A stretch of DNA of 64,000 bases from Oscillospiraceae bacterium. GTDB lineage: Bacteria > Bacillota > Clostridia > Oscillospirales > CAG-272. The number at the start of each line of letters is the position of its first letter. Within the stretch, counting starts at the first letter, position 1. The notes under the pieces were generated by a model. It searched no databases. It was not told the DNA's origin and saw nothing but the letters and a program-made list of their open reading frames with translations. The position numbers and the translations under genes were made by a program. The stretch spans positions 1 through 64,000 of the forward strand of contig SVTK01000012.1 in assembly GCA_015063805.1 (NCBI GenBank), written 5' to 3'. Shown here one piece after another: positions 1 through 9,903 of the stretch.

Positions 1-278
1 CCACCGCGGCTCCCGAGACCACCAAGGCTCCCGAGACCACCAAGGCTCCCGAGACCACCAAGGCTCCCGAGACCACCAAGGCTCCTGAGACCACCAAGGC
101 TCCTGAGACCACCAAGGCTCCCGAGACCACTGAAGCTCCCGCAACCACTGAGGCTCCTGCAACCACTGAGGCTCCTGCCGAGGAAAAGGGCGGTGCTACC
201 GGTATCATCATTGCAGTTGCAGCGGTCGTCGTTGTCGCAGCAGTTGTAATCGTAATCGTTTCCAAGAAAAAGAAATAA
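1..278 (+). CDS. C-terminal fragment of a surface protein with APETTK repeats and a membrane anchor
   Basis: The 5' part lies outside the window. The frame ends at TAA 276-278. It encodes about seven APETTK or APETTE-type hexapeptides, then two variants with APATTE, a short acidic linker, a hydrophobic segment of about 20 residues rich in Val, Ile and Ala, and a final run of four lysines. This is the layout of a Thr/Pro-rich stalk followed by a stop-transfer helix with a positive cytoplasmic end, as in many extracellular proteins of Clostridia. No LPXTG sortase signal is visible, so anchoring is probably by the transmembrane helix itself. The function of the missing extracellular part cannot be inferred. 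The near-identical DNA repeats make length variation between strains likely. Confidence 0.85.
   Translation, partial: TAAPETTKAPETTKAPETTKAPETTKAPETTKAPETTKAPETTEAPATTEAPATTEAPAEEKGGATGIIIAVAAVVVVAAVVIVIVSKKKK
9..170 (+). repeat. Tandem 18-bp coding repeat
   Basis: Nine consecutive 18-bp units (starting at 9, 27, 45, 63, 81, 99, 117, 135, 153) of the form GCTCCCGAGACCACCAAG. The first six are almost identical, differing in a CCC/CCT codon; the last three drift (AAG to GAA/GAG, GAG to GCA). They are in frame and encode the stalk of the partial protein. Confidence 0.9.
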
Positions 279-290
279 GCTAACCTGAAA

Positions 291-324
291 AAAGGGATAT
301 CTTGCGCAAGCAAGATGTCCCTTT
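291..324. terminator. Rho-independent terminator, possibly bidirectional
   Basis: A 15-bp stem (291-305 with 310-324, one G-T pair) closes a GCAA loop and is flanked by A and T runs on both sides. It lies between the surface-protein stop and the converging ttcA-like gene. Confidence 0.85.
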
Positions 325-388
325 TCGATTGTCTTGTTCAAAAAAATCCGGCGGAGAATTGGGCTTGAATGCCGTTCCCCGCCATGCT

Positions 389-1153
389 TTATTCGTCGCT
401 GTCGTCGTAGGCTTCCACACCGGCCATTCGGCCGAATTCCCGGAAGCCGTCCACCTCGCCCCGCTGGATTGCGCCGAAGATGCGGTAACGCAGACCCTTG
501 TGGGTACGGTCAAGCTCACGCAGGAGCTGTTTCATGGACTCCCGCTCGGTGTTTCCGTCGGCGGGGCAGGGGGATTTGATCACCGGCAGGGTGACCTTGT
601 TGGCGAAATAGCGGATGTCCTTCTCGGGGCAGTAGATCAGGGGGCGGATCAGATAAAGATCGCTTCGTGAGAGGTAGGTCACCGGCTGGAAACAGCCGAT
701 CCGCCCCTCATGAAAGAGGTTCAGCATAAAGGTTTCCACCACATCGTCAAAATGATGCCCCAGTGCAACACGGTTGCACCCAAGCTCTCCCGCGGCAGCG
801 TGGAGGGCACCGCGGCGCATCTTGGCGCAGAGAGAGCAGGGGTTCTTTTCCTTCCGCACATCAAAAATGATGTGGGAGATTTGGGTGGGGACAACGTGAT
901 ACGGCACCTCCAGCGAGGCGCAGAGCTGGGCAATGGGGGAAAAGTCCATTCCCGCAAAGCCCATGTCCACCGTAACGGCCACAAGCTCAAAGGGGATAGG
1001 ATAAAACCGCCGCAGCGCAGCCAAGGCGTAAAGGAGAGTCAACGAGTCCTTGCCCGCCGACACCCCCACGGCAATGCGGTCGCCCTCGGCGATCATGCCG
1101 TAATCGGCCACCGCACGTCGGGTATAACTGAGAATATGTTTTAACTCTTTCAT
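389..1153 (-). CDS. ttcA: TtcA-family tRNA 2-thiolation protein (PP-loop ATPase)
   Basis: 254 residues from an ATG at 1153 preceded by AAAGGAAT; a longer reading to 1228 lacks a better start. The PP-loop is SAGKDS at residues 32-37, where TtcA of Escherichia coli has SGGKDS. A CxxC pair (C106, C109) and a later SPCP motif near residue 195 match the cysteines that hold the iron-sulfur cluster in the TtcA family. Known members adenylate C32 of tRNA and replace O2 by sulfur. It is divergent from the amidase at 1222, with 68 bases between start codons. Other TtcA/TilS-like tRNA-modifying roles cannot be excluded because clostridial paralogues are numerous. Confidence 0.8.
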   Translation of the reverse strand: MKELKHILSYTRRAVADYGMIAEGDRIAVGVSAGKDSLTLLYALAALRRFYPIPFELVAVTVDMGFAGMDFSPIAQLCASLEVPYHVVPTQISHIIFDVRKEKNPCSLCAKMRRGALHAAAGELGCNRVALGHHFDDVVETFMLNLFHEGRIGCFQPVTYLSRSDLYLIRPLIYCPEKDIRYFANKVTLPVIKSPCPADGNTERESMKQLLRELDRTHKGLRYRIFGAIQRGEVDGFREFGRMAGVEAYDDSDE

Positions 1154-1221
1154 GGTAATTCCTTTGTCAAAAAAGTTGGCAGCCGCATATGCTGACAGCA
1201 GTACGGTGAAGGGAGATTCAT

Positions 1222-1788
1222 ATGGCAACCAAAATCTACATCGATCAAGGGCACAATCCTGTCAATCCCAATGCAGGTGCAGAAGGAAATGGTCTGCGAG
1301 AGCAGGATGTGGTTTATCGGATCGGGCGTCTTTTGGCCGATCTGCTCAACGGTGACAGCCGTTTTGATGCACGGCTTTCCCGCCCGACGGCAGAGACACA
1401 GCTGGGGACCAGCACCTCCACCAGCCTGGCCGCACGGGTACAGGACGCCAATGCGTGGGGCGCGGATTATTTTATCAGCTTGCACACCAACGCGTCTGAG
1501 AATAGCAGTGCCAGCGGCAGTGAAGGCTTTGCCTTCAGCCGTAATTCCGCGGCCTTTGATTTTGGCAGAACGGTACTGGAACAGATGACCCGCGTCACCG
1601 GCCTGCGCAATCGGGGAATGTCGGTGCGGACGAATCTGTACGTCCTGCGCCGCACCCGAATGCCGGCCATTCTGTTGGAGCTGGGATTTATCACCAACCC
1701 CGGGGACGCGGCACTGATGAGCGAGAATCCCGCGCTCTTTGCCCAAGGCATTTACAACGGTATTCTGGCTTATCTTGGGCTGCTGTGA
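1222..1788 (+). CDS. N-acetylmuramoyl-L-alanine amidase (Amidase_3), no signal peptide
   Basis: 188 residues, essentially one Amidase_3 domain. The zinc ligands expected for the family are visible: H11 in DQGHN, E27, H88 in SLHTNAS, and the catalytic Glu E153 in LLELGF. The start has a GGGAGA site. There is no signal peptide or transmembrane helix, unlike the second amidase at 4754. Cytosolic amidases of this kind in spore formers include CwlC-type mother-cell lysis enzymes, so a sporulation role is possible but inferred. Its TGA abuts the stop of ligA on the other strand with no spacer, giving the palindrome TGATCA. Confidence 0.85.
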   Translation: MATKIYIDQGHNPVNPNAGAEGNGLREQDVVYRIGRLLADLLNGDSRFDARLSRPTAETQLGTSTSTSLAARVQDANAWGADYFISLHTNASENSSASGSEGFAFSRNSAAFDFGRTVLEQMTRVTGLRNRGMSVRTNLYVLRRTRMPAILLELGFITNPGDAALMSENPALFAQGIYNGILAYLGLL

Positions 1789-3804
<2,016 letters not shown>

Positions 3805-3817
3805 TCAATCTGCCATT

Positions 3818-3846
3818 AGTATATCAATTTTTGCGTCAAAAGTCAA
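3818..3846 (-). promoter_or_regulatory. Sigma-A type promoter of ligA
   Basis: On the minus strand TTGACT (3846-3841), 17-bp spacer, TATACT (3823-3818), about 35 bases before the ligA start. Confidence 0.65.
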
Positions 3847-3884
3847 TTCGCCCCGGAAATTTTCTGCCGAAATCCCGGCCGGGA

Positions 3885-3913
3885 TTGACAAAGCCGGGTT
3901 GGCGTGCTATCAT
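3885..3913 (+). promoter_or_regulatory. Sigma-A type promoter of the exonuclease III gene
   Basis: Perfect TTGACA at 3885-3890, 17-bp spacer, TATCAT at 3908-3913, 29 bases before the ATG. Confidence 0.75.
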
Positions 3914-3942
3914 AAAGGAAACCATGCAAAGGGGATAGAGAG

Positions 3943-4692
3943 ATGAAATTTGTTTCGTGGAACGTCAATGGCTTCCGTGCCTGCCTGGAAAAGGGCTTTG
4001 CCGATATATTTGCTGAGTTGGATGCTGATTTTTTCTGCCTGCAGGAGACCAAAATGCAGCCGGGGCAGGCTGAATTTGCCCCCGAAGGGTACCATCAGTT
4101 CTGGAACAGCGCGGAGAAGAAGGGCTATTCGGGAACAGCCATCTTCACGCGTCATGCACCACTCTCGGTGCAGTACGGTCTGGGCATTCCCGAGCATGAC
4201 CGTGAGGGACGGGCCATCACCCTGGAGTATGAGGATTTCTACCTCCTTTGCGTTTACACCCCCAACGCCCAGCGGGAGCTGGCGCGGCTGGATTACCGCA
4301 TGGCCTGGGAGGATGCTCTCCGTGCGTATATGCTTGAACTGGATGCCAAGAAGCCGGTGATCTACTGCGGTGACCTCAATGTTGCCCACAACGAGATTGA
4401 CCTGAAAAATCCCGCCACAAACCGACAGAATGCAGGCTTCTCCGATGAGGAACGGGAAAAGTTCAGCTGCCTGCTGGAGTCCGGCTTTACCGATACCTTC
4501 CGCGCACTTTACCCCGATCGGGTGCAGTACTCCTGGTGGAGTTATATGTTCCGCGCCCGGGAGCGGAACACGGGGTGGCGCATCGACTACTTTGTGGTGT
4601 CTGACCGTCTTTTCCCGCGGGTCAAGGATAGTTTTATTCTCTCCGACGTTATGGGCAGCGACCATTGCCCCGTTGGGATTCTTCTTGACTGA
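3943..4692 (+). CDS. xth: Exodeoxyribonuclease III (AP endonuclease)
   Basis: 249 residues, single endonuclease/exonuclease/phosphatase domain, normal length for ExoA/Xth. Family motifs seen in order: WNVNGFRA near the N-terminus, LQETKM with the metal-binding Glu, [12 protein letters not shown] in the middle, WRIDYF and the C-terminal SDHCPV with the catalytic Asp-His. It cleaves abasic sites and removes 3' blocked ends in base-excision repair. It starts at ATG 3943 after AAGGGGATAGAGAG. Single gene with its own promoter and terminator. Confidence 0.95.
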   Translation: MKFVSWNVNGFRACLEKGFADIFAELDADFFCLQETKMQPGQAEFAPEGYHQFWNSAEKKGYSGTAIFTRHAPLSVQYGLGIPEHDREGRAITLEYEDFYLLCVYTPNAQRELARLDYRMAWEDALRAYMLELDAKKPVIYCGDLNVAHNEIDLKNPATNRQNAGFSDEEREKFSCLLESGFTDTFRALYPDRVQYSWWSYMFRARERNTGWRIDYFVVSDRLFPRVKDSFILSDVMGSDHCPVGILLD

Positions 4693-4696
4693 GCAT

Positions 4697-4740
4697 AAAA
4701 ATAATCCGCCCCCGGCGTAAGCCGGGGGCGGATTATTTTT
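4697..4740. terminator. Strong bidirectional terminator
   Basis: Perfect 20-bp stem (4697-4716 with 4721-4740) around a GTAA loop with A and T tracts at its ends. It serves the converging exonuclease and amidase genes. Confidence 0.92.
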
Positions 4741-4753
4741 ATCCGTAGAGAGA

Positions 4754-5689
4754 TCAGTGCCCGTAAGCGCGGTCAACGCCGTTTGCCAGGGCCTCGGCTA
4801 CTCTGTCCTGCCATGCTTCGTTGAGCATATTGGCGGCATCGGTGGGGTTGGAGGCAAAGCCCACCTCTACCAGAACAGCGGGCATATCCACATTGCGGAG
4901 CACATAGTAGGCATTCTCATCTGCCATTTCCTTGAGAAGAGGTGTCTTGACCGCATCGGTCAGAGCAACCGTCAGCGCATCCACAAAGCACTGCGCCACC
5001 GCGGTAATGGAGGAATTGTCTTTCCCCGTGATCGACTGGAAGTACACTCGGGCACCTTGAACGCTGGGATCCTCAAAGGTATCGCCATGGATGGAGAGGT
5101 AGAAATCGGGTTCATTTTCATTCGCATAAGCCGTGCGCTTGGCCAAGCCAAAGAGATACTGCTCTCCGGCGGGGGCATCTGCCGGAGGCGTGTTGGTTTC
5201 GTGGGTCATGATCACGTCATAGCCCCGCGCCAGAAGCTTGTCCCGCAGCTTGAGACCAATCGCCAGGGTTACATCCGACTCAGTATAAGTGCCAAGATAT
5301 TCGGTGGATGCACCGGGATCATCATAGCCGTGACCGGGGTCGATGCAAACGGTGAATTTTTTCGGGGCAGACGGGGGAACCGTGGTTTCTGCTGGCGTGG
5401 TTTGCGGTGCCGCAGTACTCTCAGGAAGTTTAGGATCGGTGGTGGCCGCAGGCGTGCTGTCTGCGGGGAGGGAAGCATCATCGTGACTGCTGCGGTGCAG
5501 AGCAACCGAAATCAGGATGACCGTGGTAATAATCAGCAGAGCGGCACAAATCAGGATTGCAAGCTTCCGGTGGAGTTCCTTCTGCTTCTTTTTTCGAAGA
5601 TATTCCTGATAGCGCATCCATTCCTCACGTGTCAGAGGGCGTCTTTGCGGCGGACGCGGAGGCTGCTGAGGGGGATGGTGGGAATTCAT
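4754..5689 (-). CDS. Membrane-anchored N-acetylmuramoyl-L-alanine amidase
   Basis: 311 residues. The N-terminus is proline-rich and basic (residues 1-40), followed by one transmembrane helix (about 43-65), a Ser/Thr/Pro linker (about 66-115) and an Amidase_3 domain to the end. Visible zinc and catalytic signatures are DPGHGYDDPG, the conserved Glu in the TESDVT region, SIHGD and VEVGFAS. It cuts the bond between MurNAc and the stem peptide outside the membrane. The topology is a short cytoplasmic tail with the enzyme outside. The start has a GGAGAG site and a promoter lies just upstream. The canonical SLHxN His-Ala-Asn motif reads SIHGD here, a mild deviation. Confidence 0.88.
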   Translation of the reverse strand: MNSHHPPQQPPRPPQRRPLTREEWMRYQEYLRKKKQKELHRKLAILICAALLIITTVILISVALHRSSHDDASLPADSTPAATTDPKLPESTAAPQTTPAETTVPPSAPKKFTVCIDPGHGYDDPGASTEYLGTYTESDVTLAIGLKLRDKLLARGYDVIMTHETNTPPADAPAGEQYLFGLAKRTAYANENEPDFYLSIHGDTFEDPSVQGARVYFQSITGKDNSSITAVAQCFVDALTVALTDAVKTPLLKEMADENAYYVLRNVDMPAVLVEVGFASNPTDAANMLNEAWQDRVAEALANGVDRAYGH

Positions 5690-5722
5690 GTTTTTCTCTC
5701 CAATTCAAAAAATCTTCAAATA

Positions 5723-5751
5723 ATTGTAGCATAATTTGGAGAAATTTGCAA
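5723..5751 (-). promoter_or_regulatory. Promoter of the membrane amidase gene
   Basis: Minus strand TTGCAA (5751-5746), 17-bp spacer, TACAAT (5728-5723). Confidence 0.6.
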
Positions 5752-5798
5752 GAGGAAATTGGGATTATCTCTTGAAGGAGAAAAAAATTGTTTATCTA

Positions 5799-5827
5799 TT
5801 GACAAAAAACATACTTCGTGATATGAT
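5799..5827 (+). promoter_or_regulatory. Promoter of the padR-DUF1700-DUF4097 operon
   Basis: TTGACA 5799-5804, 17-bp spacer, TATGAT 5822-5827. GGAGG follows at 5841-5845. Confidence 0.75.
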
Positions 5828-5836
5828 GTATTACAT
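5826..5836. promoter_or_regulatory. Candidate PadR operator
   Basis: ATGTA-T-TACAT is a perfect inverted repeat overlapping the -10 region. A second, wider symmetry (ATAC at 5811 and GTAT at 5828) also spans the promoter. PadR regulators bind ATGT...ACAT-type palindromes and repress their own operons, so autoregulation is likely. Confidence 0.5.
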
Positions 5837-5851
5837 GAGAGGAGGTATGGT

Positions 5852-6169
5852 ATGGATGTTCAGCTGAAACGCGGTTTACTTGACGTTTGCGTACTTGCCG
5901 CAATCAAAAATGAGGATTCGTACGGTTATCAGATCATCAAGGATATGAAACCTTATCTTGCACTGTCCGAATCCACCCTGTATACCATTCTCAAACGCCT
6001 GGAAACGGCAAATATGCTTACCGTTCGCACCGCAGAACACGGGGGCCGGCTTAGAAAATATTACCGCATTACCGATGCGGGAAAACGGCGGATTGAGGAG
6101 TTTAAGTCCGATTGGAAAGAAATTTTAGCCATATATCGGTTTGTCACCAAGGAGGATGCAGATGAATAA
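5852..6169 (+). CDS. PadR-family transcriptional regulator
   Basis: 105 residues, a single PadR winged-helix domain plus a short dimerisation helix (PadR-s1 size). The family signature YGYQIIKDM is at about 28-36, the recognition region ESTLYTILKRLE at about 45-57 and the wing GRLRKYYRITDAGK at about 69-82. It is the first gene of an operon whose next gene starts inside its last codons. PadR/DUF1700/DUF4097 operons in Firmicutes are usually autoregulated and linked to envelope or antimicrobial stress; the inducing signal here is unknown. Confidence 0.92.
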   Translation: MDVQLKRGLLDVCVLAAIKNEDSYGYQIIKDMKPYLALSESTLYTILKRLETANMLTVRTAEHGGRLRKYYRITDAGKRRIEEFKSDWKEILAIYRFVTKEDADE

Positions 6170-6755
6170 ACAAGCGTTTTTGGGTGTGCTGAGAAAGGGA
6201 CTCACCTTCTTGCACGATGATGAAGTAGAAGAACGGCTGTCTTTCTATCGGGAAATGATCGATGACCGTGTGGAGGACGGCCTTACCGAAGAAGAAGCAA
6301 TCCGGGAGATCGGTACCCCGGAGGAAATCCTGGCCCGCATCCTGGTGGATATGCCGCCCGCAAAGGCGGAGAAGAAAAAATCGGCTCCCAAAAGACGGCT
6401 CCATTGGTGGGAAATTCTGCTTCTGATTTTAGGGTCCCCCATTTGGCTGTCGCTTTTGCTGGCCGCATTTGCTGTGGTGCTTTCCCTTTATGCTGTGCTG
6501 TGGTCGGTCATTATTTCCCTGTGGGCGGCGGAGATTGCTCTTTGGGGCGCATCGTTTGGCGTGTTTGTTGGCGGTGTGGGGCTGGCAATCCTCGGTCATA
6601 TGCTGCCCGGACTGGCTCTGCTCGGCGCAGGAATGGTTTGTGCCGGCCTGTCGGTATTCCTGTTCTTTGGCTGTTTTGCTGCAGCGAAGGGGACCCTGCT
6701 GCTCACCCGAAAGCTTGCGGCGGGCATAAAAAATTTTTTTGAGAAAGGAGAATGA
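6162..6755 (+). CDS. DUF1700-family membrane protein
   Basis: 197 residues from the ATG at 6162, which follows GGAGG closely and overlaps the padR stop by 8 bases; an upstream start at 6141 has no site. The N-terminal 60 residues are the soluble DUF1700 helical module (FLHDDEVEERLSFYREMI and an EEEAIREIGTPEEI stretch). A basic linker follows, then three or four hydrophobic segments (about 80-180). The role of DUF1700 is unproven; it is consistently encoded between PadR and DUF4097 proteins and may pass a membrane signal to them. Confidence 0.85.
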   Translation: MNKQAFLGVLRKGLTFLHDDEVEERLSFYREMIDDRVEDGLTEEEAIREIGTPEEILARILVDMPPAKAEKKKSAPKRRLHWWEILLLILGSPIWLSLLLAAFAVVLSLYAVLWSVIISLWAAEIALWGASFGVFVGGVGLAILGHMLPGLALLGAGMVCAGLSVFLFFGCFAAAKGTLLLTRKLAAGIKNFFEKGE

Positions 6756-6758
6756 CTG

Positions 6759-7721
6759 ATGAAAACAGGAACAAAAATATGGCTGATTATCGGCGCACTT
6801 TTCGTCATCCTGGGACTGGGACTCTTTGCCGCCGCGATGTCAGCAAATCAGTGGGATTTTTCTCGGCTGAGCACGGCGAAATTTGAAACCACCACCCATC
6901 GAATCAGCGAAACATTCCACAGCATTTCCATGGAAACCGACACCGCGGATATCCGTTTCATTCCGTCGGAGGATGGAGCGTGCAGGGTAGTATGCACAGA
7001 ATCGAAAAAGACGCCGCACGTTGTCGCGGTGACAGAGGGCGTTCTCACGATCACGGTAACCGATGATCGGGAATGGTATGACTATATCGGTATCAACATT
7101 GGAGACACGAAGATCACCGTTTATTTGCCGGCAGGGGAATACGCATCGTTGAATATCCGGGAGAGTACGGGCGATGTGGAAATTCCCCGTGATTTCAGCT
7201 TTTCCCGTATGGAGATTAACGCAAGCACGGGAGATGTGGAGAATGCCGCTTCTGCTTCCGGGGAAATGAAGATTAAGACAAGCACAGGAGACATTCGTGT
7301 GGAATCTGTTACGGCTGAGATGGTGGATCTCTTTGTTTCCACCGGTAGGATCACTGCTGCATCGGTTACCTGTCAGAATGAGTTCAAGCTCCACGTCAGC
7401 ACCGGGAAAATAGAACTGACCGATGTGAAGTGCGGAACGCTCTCCTCTACAGGGAACACCGGGGATATCTCCCTGCGAAATGCAGTTGCTTCCGGGAAGT
7501 TTTCGGTGGAAAGAAGTACCGGAGATATCCGTCTGGATGGATGCGATGCCGCCGAATTTTCGATAAAAACCTCCACCGGTGATGTGACGGGAACCTTGCT
7601 CTCCGAGAAGGTATTTTCGGTCAAAACGGATACGGGTAGGGTGAATGTACCCGGAAGTGCGAACGGCGGAATGTGTAACATTATTACCTCCACCGGGGAT
7701 GTCAGGATTGAAATCGAATAA
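6759..7721 (+). CDS. DUF4097-family beta-repeat membrane protein
   Basis: 320 residues. One N-terminal transmembrane helix (about 7-28) anchors an outside domain. Residues 130-320 contain at least eight repeats of about 20 residues centred on STGD or STGR/STGK, the signature of DUF4097 right-handed beta-helix-like proteins. It starts 3 bases after the DUF1700 stop with AAAGGAG in front. It is probably the effector of the operon, an extracytoplasmic adhesin-like or sensor fold. No catalytic motif is visible. Confidence 0.88.
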   Translation: MKTGTKIWLIIGALFVILGLGLFAAAMSANQWDFSRLSTAKFETTTHRISETFHSISMETDTADIRFIPSEDGACRVVCTESKKTPHVVAVTEGVLTITVTDDREWYDYIGINIGDTKITVYLPAGEYASLNIRESTGDVEIPRDFSFSRMEINASTGDVENAASASGEMKIKTSTGDIRVESVTAEMVDLFVSTGRITAASVTCQNEFKLHVSTGKIELTDVKCGTLSSTGNTGDISLRNAVASGKFSVERSTGDIRLDGCDAAEFSIKTSTGDVTGTLLSEKVFSVKTDTGRVNVPGSANGGMCNIITSTGDVRIEIE

Positions 7722-7729
7722 AGAAGATA

Positions 7730-7757
7730 CGGTGCTGTGCGGTTTTGCACAGCACCG
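7730..7757 (+). terminator. Terminator of the padR operon
   Basis: Perfect 11-bp GC-rich stem (7730-7740 with 7747-7757), loop GGTTTT, followed by a moderate T-rich tract. Confidence 0.65.
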
Positions 7758-7870
7758 CTTATATTTTTGAGAAAGTCAAGTATACCTGCAGGAAAATGGG
7801 GGAAATGAGGCTTTTTTACCGTAAAGCAAGGGAAAAGGTGGGGAGAAGGCTTAAAATATACAAAAAAACC

Positions 7871-7899
7871 TTGACAAATCCGTCCTGTTTTGGTATAAT
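7871..7899 (+). promoter_or_regulatory. Consensus promoter of the C39-like peptidase gene
   Basis: TTGACA 7871-7876, 17-bp spacer, TATAAT 7894-7899, a perfect sigma-A match. Transcription should start near 7906. Confidence 0.85.
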
Positions 7900-7905
7900 A
7901 CATCC

Positions 7906-8042
7906 GTATGCGAGTGCCCATTTATAATTTGTGGCATCGACCATGCCATCCCGACGCCGGTTCGGCCCAGCGCCGAAGGCGAAAAATCTGCGTTGTCCCG
8001 GCTGATATGCGGGGCAATCAAATGTTGGAGTGTAGTTTTATT
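7906..8042 (+). ncRNA. Structured 5' leader, unidentified
   Basis: About 137 untranslated bases between promoter and ATG contain three hairpins in a row: TGGCAT/ATGCCA (7932-7937 with 7943-7948), CGCC..TTCGGC with GCCGAAGGCG (7955-7966 with 7972-7981, a GG bulge) and TTGTCCCG/CGGGGCAA (7993-8000 with 8010-8017). The last is just before a TTGGAG Shine-Dalgarno-like site at 8025-8030. I do not recognise it as a known riboswitch class. It could control translation or stabilise the mRNA. Confidence 0.45.
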
Positions 8043-9536
8043 ATGCATTGTTCGTTATTCTGTAAGCGCACTGCGGCGCTCGGCCTTGCACTGATCATGA
8101 TGCTGTCCTGCTTCGTGATCGGTGTGTCTGCCGAAGATACGCAGAAGGATGCCGCGGCAGAGCAGGAGGAATTTGATGTCCTGGCCGACGGCTACTACCG
8201 TATCCACAACTTGGCTACTGACCTGTATTTGGACAGTTATGACCTGCGTTACGATGCGAATGGCCCCGCTTATCTTGACCGTGCAACTGGTCAGAACGGG
8301 CAGGATTTCTTCATTTCCCGCAATGCCGACGGTACCTATACCCTGGTAGGAAAGAGCGACGGCGCCAAGTATGCGGTCAGTCACGCAACCGGGACACATT
8401 TGACCAAGAGTGCCAAGCGAGGCGAGACGGAATCCTTTGATATTGTCCGTCTTTCTGAGGAGGCCTACGCGCTTCTGCCCGCTTTCACGGAAAATTCTCT
8501 TCTTTCTGTCTCCGCATCCGATCTGAAAACCTATCACGGGTTCACTCATGTGACCCTGTCCACCTACAATGATCAGCCCAGCCAGCTGTGGGCTTTTGAG
8601 CCGGTTCCTGTTACTGGGATCTCTTTGGCTTATACCGCAACGCGGGTCAAGCTGTGGACATTGGGCACCTTCTATGCAGCTGCAGCCCCCTATCCTGTTA
8701 CTGCAGTGCCGATGAAATGGACCTCAGACAACGAATCTGTCCTGATGATTGATGACACCGGTGCATATTGTACTGTTGGTGTAGGCAAGGCCAAAGTAAC
8801 GGTTACCTGCGGTAAGTACAGCGCCAGCTGTGTGGTTGAGGTACATGATGAAGATGCCTTTGCTTTCTTCAGCCAACATAATATCGGCGGCAGCTATTGG
8901 AACGGAACTGCGCTGTCGAACATCTACTTCAGTTACGGCGGTACCAAGCGCTACGCAGTGGATCGCTATAACCGTAACGGAGACTGGATGGACGAGGGGT
9001 GTGCACTGACTTCCCACGCCATGGTGCTTCGCAACCTCGGTGCAACGATGACCGACGGCTACGACTTCCGCTCCGGACAGAACGGAAATCTGCCGGCCGA
9101 TCCTTACACCGTTTCTTTGGCCAATACGGGCAATACCGGTGCCCGCACCGCAAAAGCCACCCTTTACGGAAATCCGGTTCTGGTCAACCATAATCTGATT
9201 GCCACCCGATTCAATGTGGACGGCAAAGCACTGACCGTAACCCAGTACTACTATCCTTCCCTGAAGCAGATCAAAGAGGCTCTGGATAAACACCCCGAGG
9301 GTGTAGTGGTGGGGATGCAGAATGCATATAACGGAAGTCATTATTTCCTGTTTACTGAGTGTCTCAATCCCGGGGAAAAGAATCCCTATAACTTTAAGTT
9401 CCGTGTCTGTGACCCCGCGGCCTATGACCTGTACCTGGGGGATAACGTTCCTTTTGAACAGTGCTACTCCTACCGCAGCCTGTATTACCGCTATTCCCAT
9501 ATTTCCTGCATGATGGTGTGGGACGTTGTGGAATAA
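8043..9536 (+). CDS. Secreted C39-like cysteine peptidase with ricin-like and Ig-like domains
   Basis: 497 residues from the ATG at 8043, chosen because it opens directly on a signal peptide (LFCKRTAALG then a hydrophobic core, cleavage near VSA/ED); a start at 7908 would be leaderless and basic. Residues about 45-190 look like a beta-trefoil lectin-type module (GYYRIHN, PSQLWAFEPV). About 195-280 is a BIG2-like Ig domain. About 285-497 resembles peptidase C39-like domains: GCALTSHAMVLRNLG with the putative nucleophile Cys, a later SHYFLFTE His and VCDPA Asp. It is exported and probably cell-wall or matrix associated. No transporter is adjacent, so bacteriocin processing is unlikely. Confidence 0.75.
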   Translation: MHCSLFCKRTAALGLALIMMLSCFVIGVSAEDTQKDAAAEQEEFDVLADGYYRIHNLATDLYLDSYDLRYDANGPAYLDRATGQNGQDFFISRNADGTYTLVGKSDGAKYAVSHATGTHLTKSAKRGETESFDIVRLSEEAYALLPAFTENSLLSVSASDLKTYHGFTHVTLSTYNDQPSQLWAFEPVPVTGISLAYTATRVKLWTLGTFYAAAAPYPVTAVPMKWTSDNESVLMIDDTGAYCTVGVGKAKVTVTCGKYSASCVVEVHDEDAFAFFSQHNIGGSYWNGTALSNIYFSYGGTKRYAVDRYNRNGDWMDEGCALTSHAMVLRNLGATMTDGYDFRSGQNGNLPADPYTVSLANTGNTGARTAKATLYGNPVLVNHNLIATRFNVDGKALTVTQYYYPSLKQIKEALDKHPEGVVVGMQNAYNGSHYFLFTECLNPGEKNPYNFKFRVCDPAAYDLYLGDNVPFEQCYSYRSLYYRYSHISCMMVWDVVE

Positions 9537-9557
9537 CCTCACGGAGGTAAGTCTTCT

Positions 9558-9851
9558 ATGATCGCAACTTTGGTTTTTGTTGATGTGAAAGCTGAATTTG
9601 TTGAGGAATTCAAGCAGATCACCGTTTACAATCACGAGAACACCCGCAAGGAAGCAGGGAACATCCGCTTCGATGTGCTGCAGGACAACAACGATCCTAC
9701 CCAGTTCGTTCTGGTTGAGGTGTTTGCCGATGCCGATGCGGCCGCATTCCATAAAACCACCGCGCATTACCTGAAGTGGAGAGACACCGTGGCGCCCTAT
9801 ATGGCAAGCCCCAGACGGGCGATGCCCACCAGTCCCGTGGCCTTCTCTTAA
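9558..9851 (+). CDS. Antibiotic biosynthesis monooxygenase (ABM) domain protein
   Basis: 97 residues, a single dimeric alpha-beta barrel ABM domain like YgiN or LsrG. Typical features are the N-terminal strand ATLVFVDVK, NHENTRKEAGNIRFDVLQD in the middle and FHKTTAHYLKW near the C-terminus with the conserved His. Family members act on quinones or small oxygenated compounds without cofactors; the substrate here is unknown. It lies 21 bases after the peptidase stop with GGAGG, so the two may be co-transcribed. Confidence 0.85.
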   Translation: MIATLVFVDVKAEFVEEFKQITVYNHENTRKEAGNIRFDVLQDNNDPTQFVLVEVFADADAAAFHKTTAHYLKWRDTVAPYMASPRRAMPTSPVAFS

Positions 9852-9857
9852 GCGATA

Positions 9858-9898
9858 AAAAAGCAGCCCGCCGATCTTTGATCGGCGGGCTGCTTTTT
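9858..9898. terminator. Bidirectional terminator
   Basis: A 19-bp stem (9858-9876 with 9880-9898) around TTT with A and T runs, between the converging ABM and purC genes. Confidence 0.92.
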
Positions 9899-9903
9899 GT
9901 GAT

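Noticed and set aside
9-170. Possible CRISPR array
   Set aside because: 18-bp units are contiguous without spacers and stay in frame as a coding repeat.
7908-8042. Longer N-terminus for the C39-like protein
   Set aside because: The ATG would be two bases from the transcription start and would put a basic stretch ahead of an obvious signal peptide.
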